From NCBI RefSeq assembly GCF_009469595.2, contig NZ_SSXV01000007.1, positions 62,001 through 126,000 of the forward strand: a stretch of DNA of 64,000 nucleotides, written 5' to 3'. The DNA comes from Thauera sp. 2A1 (lineage in GTDB: Bacteria > Pseudomonadota > Gammaproteobacteria > Burkholderiales > Rhodocyclaceae). Both the position numbers and the translations under genes were made by a program. The notes below the pieces were generated by a model. The model searched no databases. It was not told where the DNA came from and saw nothing but the letters and a program-made list of their open reading frames with translations. Shown one piece after another: positions 32,453-41,856 of the stretch (the stretch's first letter is position 1; each line of letters begins with the position of its first letter).

Positions 32453-34444
32453 TCAAGCCTTGTCGCGGTTCTCGAACATCGCCATCAGGTTGGCGATGCG
32501 CGCCTTGCCCTCTTCCTTGGACACCGGCGCGGCGGTGCGGCGGTCGTTCATCTTCACGTCCTCGCCCATCTCGGCGATGAAGCGGCTCGGCTCGCAGGGG
32601 CGGAACTCGCGGCCCGACTTGCGCCGCTCGCACCAGGTGATGTTGAGGCTGCGCTGGGCGCGGGTGATGCCGACGTACATCAGCCGGCGCTCTTCCTCGA
32701 TCTTGTCCTCGTCGATGCTGCTCTGGTGCGGCAGCAGGCCTTCCTCCACGCCGATCAGGAACACGTGCGGAAACTCCAGGCCCTTGGAGGCATGCAGCGT
32801 GGCGAGCTGCACGCCGTCGAAGTCGGGGTCTTCCTTGTCGAGCATGGACATCAGCGCGATGGTCTGCGTCAGCTCGACGAGGTTCTTGCCGTCTTCCTCG
32901 CCCTTTCGCCCCAGCCAGCCGACGAAGTCGCGCACGTTGTTCCACTTGGACTCGGCCTCGCGCGTGTCGCAGTGCTCGAACAGCCAGGCTTCGTACTGGA
33001 TGGCGGCGAGCAGGTCTTCGAGCAGTTGCGCGGCAGGCTCGCGTGGCGCGCGGTACTGCAGGCGGTTGATGAAGCCGGCGAACTCCTGCACGCCGTGCAG
33101 TTGCTTCGCGTTGAGATGCTGGGTGAGGCCTTCCTCGAACACCGCGGCGAACAGGCTGATGTGGCGGCGGCCGGCGTAGGCGCCGAGCGCCTCCAGCGTG
33201 GTCGGCCCGACACCGCGGCGCGGCGTGGTGATGGCGCGGATGAAGGCGAGGTCGTCGTCCTCGTTGGCGAGCAGGCGCAGGTAGGCAATGAGATCGCGTA
33301 TCTCGGCCTTGTCGAAGAAGCTCTGCCCACCCGACATCACGTAGGGAATGCGCTGGTTACGCAGCTGCTGTTCGATGATGCGTGCCTGATGGTTGCCGCG
33401 GTACAGCACGGCGTAGTCCTTGAAGCGGGTGCGGTGCTCGAACTTGTGCGCGTTGATCTTCGTCGCCACCCACTCGGCCTCGTGCTCGGCATCGCGGCAG
33501 TTGGTGACGACGATCTGGTCGCCCACGCCATGCTCCGACCACAGGCGCTTGTCGAACAGCTTCTCGTTGTTGGCGATGACGGTGTTGGCCGCTTCCAAGA
33601 TGCGGCGCGACGAGCGGTAGTTCTGCTCGAGCTTGATCACCTTCAGCTTCGGGTAGTCCGTCTGCAGCAGCTTGAGGTTCTCGACGTCGGCACCGCGCCA
33701 GGCGTAGATCGCCTGGTCGTCGTCACCCACCGCGGTGAAGGCGCCGCGCACGCCGGACAGTTGCCGCAGCAGCCGGTACTGGGCGCGGTTGGTGTCCTGG
33801 TATTCATCGATGAGCAGGTAGCGCAGCTTGTTCTGCCAGCGCTCGCGCACCTCGGGGTGCTCCTCGAACAGGCGCACCGGCAGCGCGATCAGGTCGTCGA
33901 AATCCACCGCCTGGTAGGCGCGCAGCGTGCGTTCATATTCCTTGTAGAGCTTGGCGGCGACCGAGGCGATCTCGTTGTCGGCCAGTTGCGCGGCCTCCTC
34001 GGGCGTGATCATCGCGTTCTTCCACGACGAGATCTGCCACTGCATCTGCTTGGCGATGCCCTTGTCGCTGTCGCCGGCCACGTCGGCGACGATCTGCACC
34101 GTGTCGGAGGCGTCGAGGATGGAGAACTGCGGTTTCAGCCCGCAATGCACCGCCTCCTGACGCACGATGCGCACCCCCAGTGCATGGAAGGTGCACACGG
34201 TGAGCCCGCCCGGCGCGCGCCCGCCCATGATGTGGGCGACGCGCTCCTGCATCTCCTTCGCGGCCTTGTTGGTGAAGGTGATCGCGGCGATGTTGTTGGG
34301 GCTGATGCCGCACTCGTTGATCAGGTGCGCGATCTTGTGCGTGATGACCCGCGTCTTGCCGCTGCCGGCGCCGGCCAGCACCAGGCAGGGGCCGTCGAGA
34401 TAGCGGATGGCTTCGCGCTGGGGCGCGTTGAGGAGGGCGGACAT
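32453..34444 (-). CDS. rep: Superfamily 1 DNA helicase Rep
   Basis: A 663-residue 3'-5' helicase. Motif I is AGAGSGKT (~26-33), Ia FTNKAAKEM, II LLIDEYQDTN, III VGDDDQAIYAWRGA, IV LEQNYRSS, V LATLHASKGLEFPHVFL and VI EEERRLMYVGITRAQ. The length and the LDGPCLVLAGAGSGKT start favour Rep over UvrD. It unwinds DNA at stalled forks and clears proteins ahead of the replisome. The start at 34444 (MSALLNAPQ) is used; the longer frame runs into palindromic element C. It stands as a single gene. Confidence 0.92.
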   Translation of the reverse strand: MSALLNAPQREAIRYLDGPCLVLAGAGSGKTRVITHKIAHLINECGISPNNIAAITFTNKAAKEMQERVAHIMGGRAPGGLTVCTFHALGVRIVRQEAVHCGLKPQFSILDASDTVQIVADVAGDSDKGIAKQMQWQISSWKNAMITPEEAAQLADNEIASVAAKLYKEYERTLRAYQAVDFDDLIALPVRLFEEHPEVRERWQNKLRYLLIDEYQDTNRAQYRLLRQLSGVRGAFTAVGDDDQAIYAWRGADVENLKLLQTDYPKLKVIKLEQNYRSSRRILEAANTVIANNEKLFDKRLWSEHGVGDQIVVTNCRDAEHEAEWVATKINAHKFEHRTRFKDYAVLYRGNHQARIIEQQLRNQRIPYVMSGGQSFFDKAEIRDLIAYLRLLANEDDDLAFIRAITTPRRGVGPTTLEALGAYAGRRHISLFAAVFEEGLTQHLNAKQLHGVQEFAGFINRLQYRAPREPAAQLLEDLLAAIQYEAWLFEHCDTREAESKWNNVRDFVGWLGRKGEEDGKNLVELTQTIALMSMLDKEDPDFDGVQLATLHASKGLEFPHVFLIGVEEGLLPHQSSIDEDKIEEERRLMYVGITRAQRSLNITWCERRKSGREFRPCEPSRFIAEMGEDVKMNDRRTAAPVSKEEGKARIANLMAMFENRDKA

Positions 34445-34551
34445 CGTTTCGGGCACAGGCTGCAGCCTTCCAGGGAAGGCGGGGGGCAAGTGTACCCGAG
34501 CGTGGCAGCCGCGGCGTGCTTGCGGGGCAATCAACTCACGGCACCGAATCC

Positions 34552-34657
34552 GGTCTGGCTGTGGGGGATGCGCTCCGTCGGGCTGCGCAACTCGACCTCG
34601 CTGCGCTCGGGACTCGGACAGTGCTCGCCCACTCCACACATCCCCCACAGCCAGACC
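34552..34657. repeat. Palindromic element C (19-bp perfect arms)
   Basis: GGTCTGGCTGTGGGGGATG (34552-34570) pairs perfectly with 34639-34657. The centre contains CAACTCGACCTCGCTGCGCTC and GGGACTCGGACAGTGCTCGC, nearly identical to the reverse strand of element D. It lies in the 265-bp gap between rep and the DUF4197 gene, where nothing else is seen. Confidence 0.88.
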
Positions 34658-34709
34658 TGCCGCATCGCAGAACCCGCTGCCCCTGCTGGACTTCGTTCGG
34701 CCTGGCCTC

Positions 34710-35387
34710 CTACAGCGCGCCGAACACCTTCTTCGCCAGGCTGCCGGCGGCTTCCAGCGGGTTGCGGCGGATCGACTTCTCTTCCTCGGCGATCATCAGG
34801 TACAGGCCATCGAGCGCCTTGCGCGTCACGTAGCCCTCGATCTGCGCATCCTCGCCTTTCACCAGGCCCACGCCCGCCGCCTTGCTCGCCAGCGCGTTGT
34901 ATTGCGAAGACACGGACAGACGGTCGGTCTGCTGCTTGACGATGGGGAGGAAGCGCTGGGTGAGCTGCGACTGCGTCTTGCTGCGGAAGTACTGGGTCAC
35001 CGAGTCGTCGTCGCCGGTGAGGATGTCCTTCGCGTCCTTCACCGACATGTCCTTCACCGCCGCCATCAGCAGCGTCTTCGCCTCCGGCACCGCGGCCTCG
35101 GCGGCGCGGCTCATCGTCGTCTCGAGCTGGTCCAGATCCTTGCCGCTGCCCGCCATGCGCAGCAGCGGCGCCGCCTGCTCCAGCACGCCGGGCAGCGGAA
35201 TCCTGACCTTGGAGTTGTTCAGAAAGCCGCCATCGTGGCCCAGCAGTTCGACCGCCCGGCCCGCGCCCTGGCTGAGCGCCTCCTTCAGGCCGCCCGCGGC
35301 ATCGGCATTGCTCAGGCTGGAAAGGTCAGCGGCCCACGCAGGAACACAGATGACAAGGATGGCGAAAGCTCGCAGAATCGAACGCAT
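34710..35387 (-). CDS. DUF4197 family secreted protein
   Basis: A 225-residue protein with a signal peptide (FAILVICVPAWAADL, cleavage near residue 20). The mature chain matches DUF4197: LSNADAAGGLKEALSQGAGRAVELLG near the start, FLNNSKVRIPLP, GDDDSVTQYFRSKTQSQL and a C-terminal DGLYLMIAEEEKSIRRNPLEAA. It should be periplasmic and helical; the function is unknown. The start at 35387 begins the signal peptide. It diverges from the TlpA-like gene, 31 bp away. Confidence 0.88.
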   Translation of the reverse strand: MRSILRAFAILVICVPAWAADLSSLSNADAAGGLKEALSQGAGRAVELLGHDGGFLNNSKVRIPLPGVLEQAAPLLRMAGSGKDLDQLETTMSRAAEAAVPEAKTLLMAAVKDMSVKDAKDILTGDDDSVTQYFRSKTQSQLTQRFLPIVKQQTDRLSVSSQYNALASKAAGVGLVKGEDAQIEGYVTRKALDGLYLMIAEEEKSIRRNPLEAAGSLAKKVFGAL

Positions 35388-35418
35388 TGCAGTCTCCGGA
35401 AAGAGTGGAACACAGGGC

Positions 35419-35916
35419 ATGAAAGTGAAGATTTTTGCCGTCGTTGCAGCCGTCATGCTCGGCATCGCTGGCTATTTTGTCTACTCGAAGAAGCCGGCCG
35501 CGCCGGACGTCGCGTTTGCCACGCTGCAGGGCCAGAGTTTCCGCACCGCCGACCTGCACGGCAAGGTGGTGCTGGTGAATTTCTGGGCCACCACCTGCAC
35601 CACCTGCGTCAAGGAAATGCCCGGCCTGAAGGACACCCACGACCGCTTCCACGCACGCGGCTTCGAGACGGTGGCGGTGGCGATGGATTACGACCCGCCC
35701 AGCCAGGTGCAGGCCTACGTCGAGCGCAGCGCCCTGCCCTTCACCATCGTGCTCGACCGCGACGGCAGCATCGCGCGCGGCTTCGAGGGCGTGCGGCTGA
35801 CGCCGACCAGCTTCATCCTCAACAAGCGCGGGGAAATCGTGCAGAAGATCCTCGGCGAACCGGATTTCGCCCGGCTGCACGCGCTGATCGAACAGTTACT
35901 GGCAGAAGCGGCCTGA
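35419..35916 (+). CDS. TlpA-like membrane-anchored thioredoxin
   Basis: A 165-residue protein with an N-terminal anchor or signal helix (FAVVAAVMLGIAGYFVY) and a thioredoxin domain with the active site WATTCTTC (CxxC) at ~57-64. The conserved cis-Pro region is VRLTPTSFIL (~134). It probably handles disulfides in the periplasm, for example of apocytochrome c or other TlpA/ResA clients; the exact client is not visible. The ATG at 35419 follows an ACAGGG sequence. A pentapeptide-repeat gene begins 2 bp after its stop. Confidence 0.9.
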   Translation: MKVKIFAVVAAVMLGIAGYFVYSKKPAAPDVAFATLQGQSFRTADLHGKVVLVNFWATTCTTCVKEMPGLKDTHDRFHARGFETVAVAMDYDPPSQVQAYVERSALPFTIVLDRDGSIARGFEGVRLTPTSFILNKRGEIVQKILGEPDFARLHALIEQLLAEAA

Positions 35917-35918
35917 GC

Positions 35919-36620
35919 ATGCCCCTTCGCAATCCTGGCGCGCCAACGCGCGCCGACTGCCCCGCGGGGCGCCCGCGGACACGCCTCGCCACGCTGGCCG
36001 CCCTGGCCCTGATGCTGCTTCTGCCGGGCCCGACGGTCGCGCAGCGGGCGGGGATGATCGGCGGCTGCGACATCCGGCGCGGCACCTTGTGCACCAACCT
36101 GAACCTGAACGGTGCCAACCTCGCCGGGGTCAATCTGGCGAACTCCCAATTCACCCAGTCCGACCTGTCGGAAGCCAATCTGGCCGGCGCCACGCTCGAC
36201 GAAGCGAACTTCGCCAGCACCGAACTGCGCGGCACCGATTTCCGCAACGCTTCGATGGTGCGCATCAACCTGCGCGGCGCGCGCTTGATCGACGCGAAGC
36301 TGACCGGCGCCAACCTCGGCAACGCCATCCTGCAGAACGCCGACCTGAGCAAGGCGGACCTCTCCGGCGCGGTGCTGGCCAACGCGGATTTCAGCAACGC
36401 CCGCCTCGAAGGCGCCAACCTGCAGGGCGCCAACCTGCAGCGCGCCAACCTGCGCGCCGCCAAGCTGAAGGGCGCCTCGTTGGCCGGCGCCAGGCTGCAC
36501 GGCGCCAACTTCACCCGCGCCTCGCTGATCGACGCCGACCTCACCGGGGCGGACATCGATCAGGCGATCTTCCTGAATGCGCAGATGCAGGGGTGCAAGG
36601 GCTGCCCGACCACCCCCTGA
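35919..36620 (+). CDS. Secreted pentapeptide-repeat protein
   Basis: A 233-residue protein. An Arg-rich start and a hydrophobic helix (LAALALMLLLPGPTVAQ) look like a signal peptide, with cleavage near residue 42. After that, ~50-220 is a run of A(D/N)LxX pentapeptides (LNGANLAGVNLANSQFTQSDLSEANL and onward), which fold as a right-handed quadrilateral helix. Cysteines flank the repeat (GGCDIRRGTLC, GCKGCP). Most such proteins have no known role; a secreted form argues against the gyrase-protection type. It is coupled to the TlpA-like gene. Confidence 0.88.
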   Translation: MPLRNPGAPTRADCPAGRPRTRLATLAALALMLLLPGPTVAQRAGMIGGCDIRRGTLCTNLNLNGANLAGVNLANSQFTQSDLSEANLAGATLDEANFASTELRGTDFRNASMVRINLRGARLIDAKLTGANLGNAILQNADLSKADLSGAVLANADFSNARLEGANLQGANLQRANLRAAKLKGASLAGARLHGANFTRASLIDADLTGADIDQAIFLNAQMQGCKGCPTTP

Positions 36621-36680
36621 GCGACGGCGCCCGGAAGGGCTCCTGAACCGGCGGAAATCCAGCCGACCCTCAGGCCGGGA

Positions 36681-37628
36681 TCAGACCACTCCGGCGCCGT
36701 GTGCCTGCTGGTCGGCCCAGTAGCTGGAGCGCACCATCGGGCCACAGGCGGCGTTCTTGAAGCCCATTTTCAGCGCTTCGGTCTCGAACATCTTGAAGGT
36801 GTCGGGGTGCACGTAGCGCAGCACCGGCAGGTGGCCGGTGGAGGGCTGCAGGTACTGACCGATGGTGAGCATGTCCACGTCGTGCGCGCGCAGGTCGCGC
36901 AGCACTTCGAGGATCTCTTCGTCGGTCTCGCCCAGGCCGACCATCAGGCCGGACTTGGTCGGCACCTCGGGATGGCGGGCCTTGAATTCCTTCAGCAGCT
37001 TGAGCGAATAGGCGTAGTCCGAACCCGGGCGGGCCTGCTTGTAGAGGCGCGGCACGGTCTCGAGGTTGTGGTTCATGACGTCGGGCGGCGCGGCGTCGAA
37101 GATCTCGAGCGCGATCTCCATGCGGCCACGGAAGTCGGGCACCAGCACCTCGATGCGGGTGGCGGGCGAGGCGGCGCGCGTCTCGCGAATGCAGTCCACG
37201 AAGTGCTGGGCGCCGCCGTCACGCAGGTCGTCACGGTCCACCGAGGTGATCACCACGTAGTTGAGGCGCATCGCGGCGATGGTCTTGGCGAGGTCGGCCG
37301 GCTCGTTCGGGTTGAGCGGCTCGGGGCGGCCGTGGCCGACGTCGCAGAACGGACAGCGGCGGGTGCAGATGTCACCCATGATCATGAAGGTGGCCGTGCC
37401 CTTGCCGAAGCATTCGTGGATGTTGGGGCAGGAGGCTTCCTCGCACACGGTGTGCAGCTTGTGCTCGCGCAGGGTTTCCTTGATCTCGTTGAAGCGTTCG
37501 GCCTCCTGGCCGGCGCCGAGCTTGATGCGGATCCACTCCGGCTTCTTCAGGCGTTCGGCGGGGACGATCTTGATCGGGATGCGGGCGGTCTTGTCGGCGC
37601 CGCGCTGCTTGCGCGCTGGGGTTTCCAT
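36681..37628 (-). CDS. lipA: Lipoyl synthase LipA
   Basis: A 315-residue radical-SAM enzyme that inserts two sulfurs into octanoyl chains on lipoyl domains. The auxiliary cluster motif is [12 protein letters not shown] (~60-71) and the radical-SAM motif is CTRRCPFC (~87-94). The C-terminal RSSYWADQ provides the conserved RSSY serine ligand. Length and order are standard. It lies 53 bp after lipB, the enzyme that supplies octanoyl groups, in a dacC-dat-ybeD-lipB-lipA row. Confidence 0.97.
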   Translation of the reverse strand: METPARKQRGADKTARIPIKIVPAERLKKPEWIRIKLGAGQEAERFNEIKETLREHKLHTVCEEASCPNIHECFGKGTATFMIMGDICTRRCPFCDVGHGRPEPLNPNEPADLAKTIAAMRLNYVVITSVDRDDLRDGGAQHFVDCIRETRAASPATRIEVLVPDFRGRMEIALEIFDAAPPDVMNHNLETVPRLYKQARPGSDYAYSLKLLKEFKARHPEVPTKSGLMVGLGETDEEILEVLRDLRAHDVDMLTIGQYLQPSTGHLPVLRYVHPDTFKMFETEALKMGFKNAACGPMVRSSYWADQQAHGAGVV

Positions 37629-37681
37629 GTTCGCTTGCTCTCTGTGGGTTCCGGGTAGGAAAACGGGGGCTAGGGGCGGGA

Positions 37682-38353
37682 TTATGTCCCGTCCGGCCCG
37701 GATGCGACAGCCTGCCCGGTGTGATCCGGCACATCAGCGCTGTCGGCAAGGGGTGGCAGCAGCCGCTGCAGGTGGGCCAGCAGGCGCTCGCCCGCGCCGG
37801 CCACCGTCTCAACGACGCCGAAATCCTTCATCTGTATGGTGCGCAAGCCTTCGTAGCCGCAAGGGTTGATCCAGGTGAACGGGGTCAGGTCCATGTCCAC
37901 GTTCAGGCTCAGGCCGTGATAGCTGCAGCCGTTACGCACGCGCAGGCCGAGGGCGGCGATCTTGTCGCCGCCGATGTAGACGCCGGGCGCGCCCTCCTTG
38001 CGCTCCGCCGACAGGCCGTAGTCGGCGAGCGTGTCGATGATGGCCTGCTCCATCAGCGTGACCAGCTCGCGCACCTTCAGGCGGCGGCGCGGCAGGTCGA
38101 TCAGCAGGTAGGCGACGAGCTGACCGGGGCCGTGGTAGGTGATCTGGCCGCCGCGGTCGATCTGCACCAGCGCAATGCCCGCAGGGTTCTGCCGCAGGTG
38201 TTCGGGGCGGCCCGCCTGCCCCAGGGTGTAGACCGGCGGATGTTCCAGCAGCCAGATCTCGTCGGCGGTGTCGTTGCCGCGCTGCGCGGTGAAGGCGCGC
38301 ATCGCCTCGAGCGCCGGCGCGTAATCGACGCGGCCGAGGCGCTTGACGATCAC
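37682..38353 (-). CDS. lipB: Octanoyl-[ACP]:protein octanoyltransferase LipB
   Basis: A 223-residue enzyme that moves octanoyl from ACP to lipoyl domains. Visible motifs are [60 protein letters not shown] (catalytic Lys) and WINPCGY (catalytic Cys). The C-terminal ~40 residues are variable. The start overlaps the ybeD-like gene stop by ATGA, and lipA follows. Confidence 0.96.
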   Translation of the reverse strand: MIVKRLGRVDYAPALEAMRAFTAQRGNDTADEIWLLEHPPVYTLGQAGRPEHLRQNPAGIALVQIDRGGQITYHGPGQLVAYLLIDLPRRRLKVRELVTLMEQAIIDTLADYGLSAERKEGAPGVYIGGDKIAALGLRVRNGCSYHGLSLNVDMDLTPFTWINPCGYEGLRTIQMKDFGVVETVAGAGERLLAHLQRLLPPLADSADVPDHTGQAVASGPDGT

Positions 38354-38625
38354 AGCACCACCTTCACCATGGGGTGCGAGGTCAGCGCACGGTACAGGTT
38401 GTCGACCTGCTCCTGCGACTCCGCGCGGAAAGTGCAGGTGACGGCGAGGTAATTGCCCTTGCTGGAAGGGCGCATCTCCATCGTCGCGGCGTCGAAATCG
38501 GGCGCATGCACCAGCACGACTTCCAGCACCGCCTGGGCGAAGCCATCGACGCGCGCGCCCATGATCTTGATCGGGAAGTCGCAGGGAAACTCCAGCAGGG
38601 TCTGGCGGGATTGCGGATCAGCCAC
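38350..38625 (-). CDS. DUF493 / YbeD family protein
   Basis: A 91-residue protein: [15 protein letters not shown], then [38 protein letters not shown], the DUF493 pattern with an ACT-like fold. Its place between dat and lipB mirrors the conserved ybeD-lipB linkage in proteobacteria. It may regulate lipoate metabolism, which is inference from that linkage. It overlaps dat by 8 bp and lipB by 4 bp. Confidence 0.9.
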   Translation of the reverse strand: MADPQSRQTLLEFPCDFPIKIMGARVDGFAQAVLEVVLVHAPDFDAATMEMRPSSKGNYLAVTCTFRAESQEQVDNLYRALTSHPMVKVVL

Positions 38626-39478
38626 TTCTCATCACCGTGTCTTTGAATTCCTGGTACCAGGCGTAAAGTTGCCGGCCGACCGGGCCGGGTTTGCCGCTGC
38701 CCACCGGGCGGCCGTCAAGCGTGGTGATCGGCAGTACTTCCTTGGGCGAGGAGCACATCAGCAGTTCGTCGGCGCTGCGCACCTCGGCCTCGAGGATCTC
38801 GCGCACCTCGTGCGGCAGGCCGTGGCGGGCGGCGAGCTCGAGCACCACGTCGTAGGTGACGCCGGGCAGCATCAGGTGGCTGTTGGGCGGCACGCACAGC
38901 ACGCCTTCCTTGACCACGAAGATGCTCGAGGCGGCGCCTTCGGTCAGGAAGCCGTCGCGAAACAGGATGGTCTCGGTGCAGCCCTGGTCCACCGCGAGCT
39001 GGCGCAGCAGGCAGTTGGCCAGCAGCGACACCGTCTTGAGGTCGCAGCGCAGCCAGCGGAAATCGGCCGAACTCACCGCGCCAACGCCGGCCTCGCGCTC
39101 GGGTTCGCCCGGCGTGACCAGCGGCTCGCTCATCAGGAACACGGTGGGCGCCACCGCCGGCGACGGGAAAGCCTGGTTGCGCCGCGCATCCACGCCGCGG
39201 CTGACGTGCAGGTAGACGCCCTGGTCGGCCGGCTCGTTGCGGGCGATGACTTCGATCACCATCGCCGCCCATTCGTCCGCGCTGTGCGGATTGGGCAGGC
39301 GGATCGCCGCCAGCGTGCGCTCGAGCCGGCGCAGGTGCTCGGCCAGCCGGAAAGGCTTGCGCGAATACACCGGAATGACCTCGTAGGCGCCGTCGCCGAA
39401 CAGGAAGCTGCGGTCCATCGGCGACACGCGCGCCTCGGCCAGCGGCAAGTAGTTTCCGTCGAGGTAGCAGATGCTCAT
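38618..39478 (-). CDS. dat: D-amino acid aminotransferase (fold-type IV PLP enzyme)
   Basis: A 286-residue aminotransferase. YLDGNYLPLAEARVSPMDRSFLFGDGAYEVIPVY is the typical start of the Dat/IlvE group. The PLP Lys lies in CDLKTVSLLANCL (~150), followed by ETILFRDGFLTEGAASSIFVV and PGVTYDVVLELA. It makes D-alanine or D-glutamate precursors, which fits its neighbour dacC; branched-chain or ADC-lyase activity cannot be fully excluded. The start at 39478 matches the family. Confidence 0.9.
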   Translation of the reverse strand: MSICYLDGNYLPLAEARVSPMDRSFLFGDGAYEVIPVYSRKPFRLAEHLRRLERTLAAIRLPNPHSADEWAAMVIEVIARNEPADQGVYLHVSRGVDARRNQAFPSPAVAPTVFLMSEPLVTPGEPEREAGVGAVSSADFRWLRCDLKTVSLLANCLLRQLAVDQGCTETILFRDGFLTEGAASSIFVVKEGVLCVPPNSHLMLPGVTYDVVLELAARHGLPHEVREILEAEVRSADELLMCSSPKEVLPITTLDGRPVGSGKPGPVGRQLYAWYQEFKDTVMRSG

Positions 39479-39534
39479 GGGAGGCTCCGCGGCGCCGGTG
39501 ATCCCGAGTTCCGTCCGTTGCGGACCGGCCGGGC

Positions 39535-40665
39535 TCAGAGGCTCTTGAACCACATCACGATGGCGTCCCACAGGCGGCCGAAGAAGCCGGCCACCGGCAC
39601 GTCCTGCAGGGCCACCACAGGATATTCCCCGAGCGGCTTGCCGTCGAGGCTGAGCTTGAGCGTGCCGATGCGCTGGCCGCGCTCCAGCGGCGCGACGAGC
39701 GGCTGCTGGCTCTCGACCGTGGACTGCACCTTGGCCGCCCCATCCTTGGGCAGCGACAGCATCAGGTCGCTGGTGAAGCCGGCACCCACTTCGTTGGCCT
39801 TGCCCTTCCACACGCGGAACTGCGACAGCGCCTGGTCGGCGGAATACAGCTTCACCGTGTCGTAGAACTGGAAGCCGAAGTTCAGCAGCTTCAGCGACTC
39901 CTGCGCACGCACGGTGTCGGAGCTGGCACCGAGCACCACCGAGATCAGGCGGCGCGGGCCGCGCAGCGCGGACGACACCAGGCAGTAGCCGGCCGCGGCG
40001 GTGTGGCCGGTCTTCATGCCGTCGACGGTGGCGTCGAGGTACAGCAGGCGGTTGCGGTTGGGCTGGGTGATGCCGTTGTAGGTGTAGGCCTTCATCGAGT
40101 AGAGGCTGGCGTACTCCTGCGGGAAGTCGCGGATGATGGCGGAGGCGAGCTTGCCCAGGTCACGCGCGGTGGTGTAGAGCTGCGGATCGGGCAGGCCGTT
40201 GGAGTTGGTGAAATGGGTGTTGGTCATCCCCAGGCGCTGGGCCTCGCGGTTCATCAGCGCAGCGAAGGCCTCCTCGCTGCCGGCGATGAGTTCGGCCAGC
40301 GCGACGCAGGCGTCGTTGCCCGACTGCACGATCACGCCGCGGATCAGCTCCTGCACCGTCACCGGCTTCAGCGGCTCGATGAACATGCGCGAGCCTTCCA
40401 TGCGCCAGGCCTTCTCAGACACCGGCACCGTCTGGTCCGGCGTGATGGTGCCAGCCTTGAGCGCGGCGAAGGTCAGGTAGGCGGTCATCAGCTTGGTGAG
40501 CGAGGCCGGCTCGATGCGGGCGTCGGGGTCCTTTTCGGCCAGCACCTGGCCGGTGGCGTGGTCGACGAGCACCCACGCCCGGGCGGCGAGCGCCGGCGGC
40601 GGCACCTGTTGCGCGAGGGCAGTGAACGAGAACAGGGAAATCAGCAGGGCAATGACGAAACGCAT
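39535..40665 (-). CDS. dacC: D-alanyl-D-alanine carboxypeptidase (PBP5/6 type)
   Basis: A 376-residue low-molecular-mass penicillin-binding protein. It has a signal peptide (FVIALLISLFSFTALAQQ), SLTKLMTAYL with the SxxK Ser (~55), SGNDACVAL (SxN) and MKTGHTAAAGYCLV (KTG). A C-terminal beta domain (from ~275) ends in an amphipathic helix (WDAIVMWFKSL) that anchors it to the inner membrane. It trims the terminal D-Ala from peptidoglycan stem peptides. The gene is 56 bp upstream of dat. Confidence 0.94.
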   Translation of the reverse strand: MRFVIALLISLFSFTALAQQVPPPALAARAWVLVDHATGQVLAEKDPDARIEPASLTKLMTAYLTFAALKAGTITPDQTVPVSEKAWRMEGSRMFIEPLKPVTVQELIRGVIVQSGNDACVALAELIAGSEEAFAALMNREAQRLGMTNTHFTNSNGLPDPQLYTTARDLGKLASAIIRDFPQEYASLYSMKAYTYNGITQPNRNRLLYLDATVDGMKTGHTAAAGYCLVSSALRGPRRLISVVLGASSDTVRAQESLKLLNFGFQFYDTVKLYSADQALSQFRVWKGKANEVGAGFTSDLMLSLPKDGAAKVQSTVESQQPLVAPLERGQRIGTLKLSLDGKPLGEYPVVALQDVPVAGFFGRLWDAIVMWFKSL

Positions 40666-40802
40666 GGGAAAAACCTGGGGGAAGAAAAGGACTGCTCCGA
40701 GGCAGGGCCGGAATTATAGGGCGCGAGACAAACAGGGACTGGAGATGAAAGGCTTTGTTTCATCCCTCCCGCCGCATGATACCGATTTGATGCTGCAATG
40801 CA

Positions 40803-41840
40803 TCAACGAATGACCACGAAGGGTTTGAGCTTGAGCTTGTCGCCCATGCTGGCCGCCGCGGCCTTCGCCTCCTCGACCGTGGCGTAGGGGCCGGCATGCA
40901 ACTGGAAGCGGTCGCCGCTGGGAATCAGCTCGACACGCTCGGCGAACGCGGAGGCCTCCTCGTGCACCGTGGCATGGAAGCTCTCGGCATTGACGCGCGA
41001 CGCGAAGGCCCCCAACTGCAGGTAGATGCCGCCGCCGCTTGCCGACGGCAGCGGCGGCGCGAGGCTGGCCACCGCCTCGGGCTTGCGCGCGGGCGCCTGC
41101 GGCGGACCGGCGCGTCCCCTGATCGGCGGCACGGGCCTTGCGGAGGCGACGAGGGGAACCTCGTCGGTGAGGATCTGCTCCACCTCGACATCGGCGCTGC
41201 CGGCATTGACGTAGCCGAGCTTGTACGCCGCGGCGTAGGACAGGTCGATGACGCGCCCCTTGTGGAAAGGGCCGCGGTCGTTGATGCGCACCACGACCGA
41301 GCGGCCGTTGCCCAAGTGCGTGACGCGCGCATAGCTCGGGATGGGCAGCGTCGGGTGCGCCGCGGTCATCGAGTACATGTCGTAAGGCTCGCCGCTGGAC
41401 GTCGCGTTGCCGTGGAACTGGCGCCCGTACCAGCTCGCCCGACCCTGCTCGCGCCAGGGCGCGATGCGCGTCTGCGGCACATAGCTCTGGCCGAGCACGC
41501 TGTACGGGCGATTGGCAAAGCGGTGCAGCGGCTCGGCGCGGGGCTCGGGATCGGGAATGTCTGCGAGATTGCCGGGGATGTCGTCGCCCGGGCCATCGTT
41601 CTGGTAGTAGCCCCCACCGCGCCGCGCCGCGCGCGCCGCGGCGGACGGCTTGCCCTGCATTTCGGGAATGGTGAGGTGGGCATCGGCTCCGCCCGGCGGC
41701 GGGGTCGCAGTGGTGCCGCAGGCAGAGAGCAATGCAGCCGCGGCAAGGCCGGCCAGCGGCGATGCTCCGCTCCGCCACGGCGACCGCACGCCGGCCAGGG
41801 CGGCGGCAGTCGGACGGTCTGGGCGGCTGTCGAGCTTCAT
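40803..41840 (-). CDS. rlpA: Septal-ring lytic transglycosylase RlpA with SPOR domain
   Basis: A 345-residue lipoprotein. A long basic N-region leads to a hydrophobic core and lipobox (LLSACGTT, Cys ~41). The double-psi beta-barrel domain (~135-225) has GRASWYGRQFHGNATSSGEPYD and VVVRINDRGPF with the catalytic Glu/Asp region. A Pro-rich linker follows, and the last ~75 residues are a SPOR domain (IYLQLGAFASRVNAESF ... FQLHAGPYATVEEA) that binds denuded glycans. It cuts naked glycan strands at division sites. It is last in the mre-rod row, 16 bp after rodA. Confidence 0.93.
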   Translation of the reverse strand: MKLDSRPDRPTAAALAGVRSPWRSGASPLAGLAAAALLSACGTTATPPPGGADAHLTIPEMQGKPSAAARAARRGGGYYQNDGPGDDIPGNLADIPDPEPRAEPLHRFANRPYSVLGQSYVPQTRIAPWREQGRASWYGRQFHGNATSSGEPYDMYSMTAAHPTLPIPSYARVTHLGNGRSVVVRINDRGPFHKGRVIDLSYAAAYKLGYVNAGSADVEVEQILTDEVPLVASARPVPPIRGRAGPPQAPARKPEAVASLAPPLPSASGGGIYLQLGAFASRVNAESFHATVHEEASAFAERVELIPSGDRFQLHAGPYATVEEAKAAAASMGDKLKLKPFVVIR

Positions 41841-41856
41841 TGCGGCAAGGGCGGGC

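Noticed and set aside
34445..34648. A 68-residue N-terminal extension of Rep
   Set aside because: Part of it translates a palindromic element, and the family start is at 34444.
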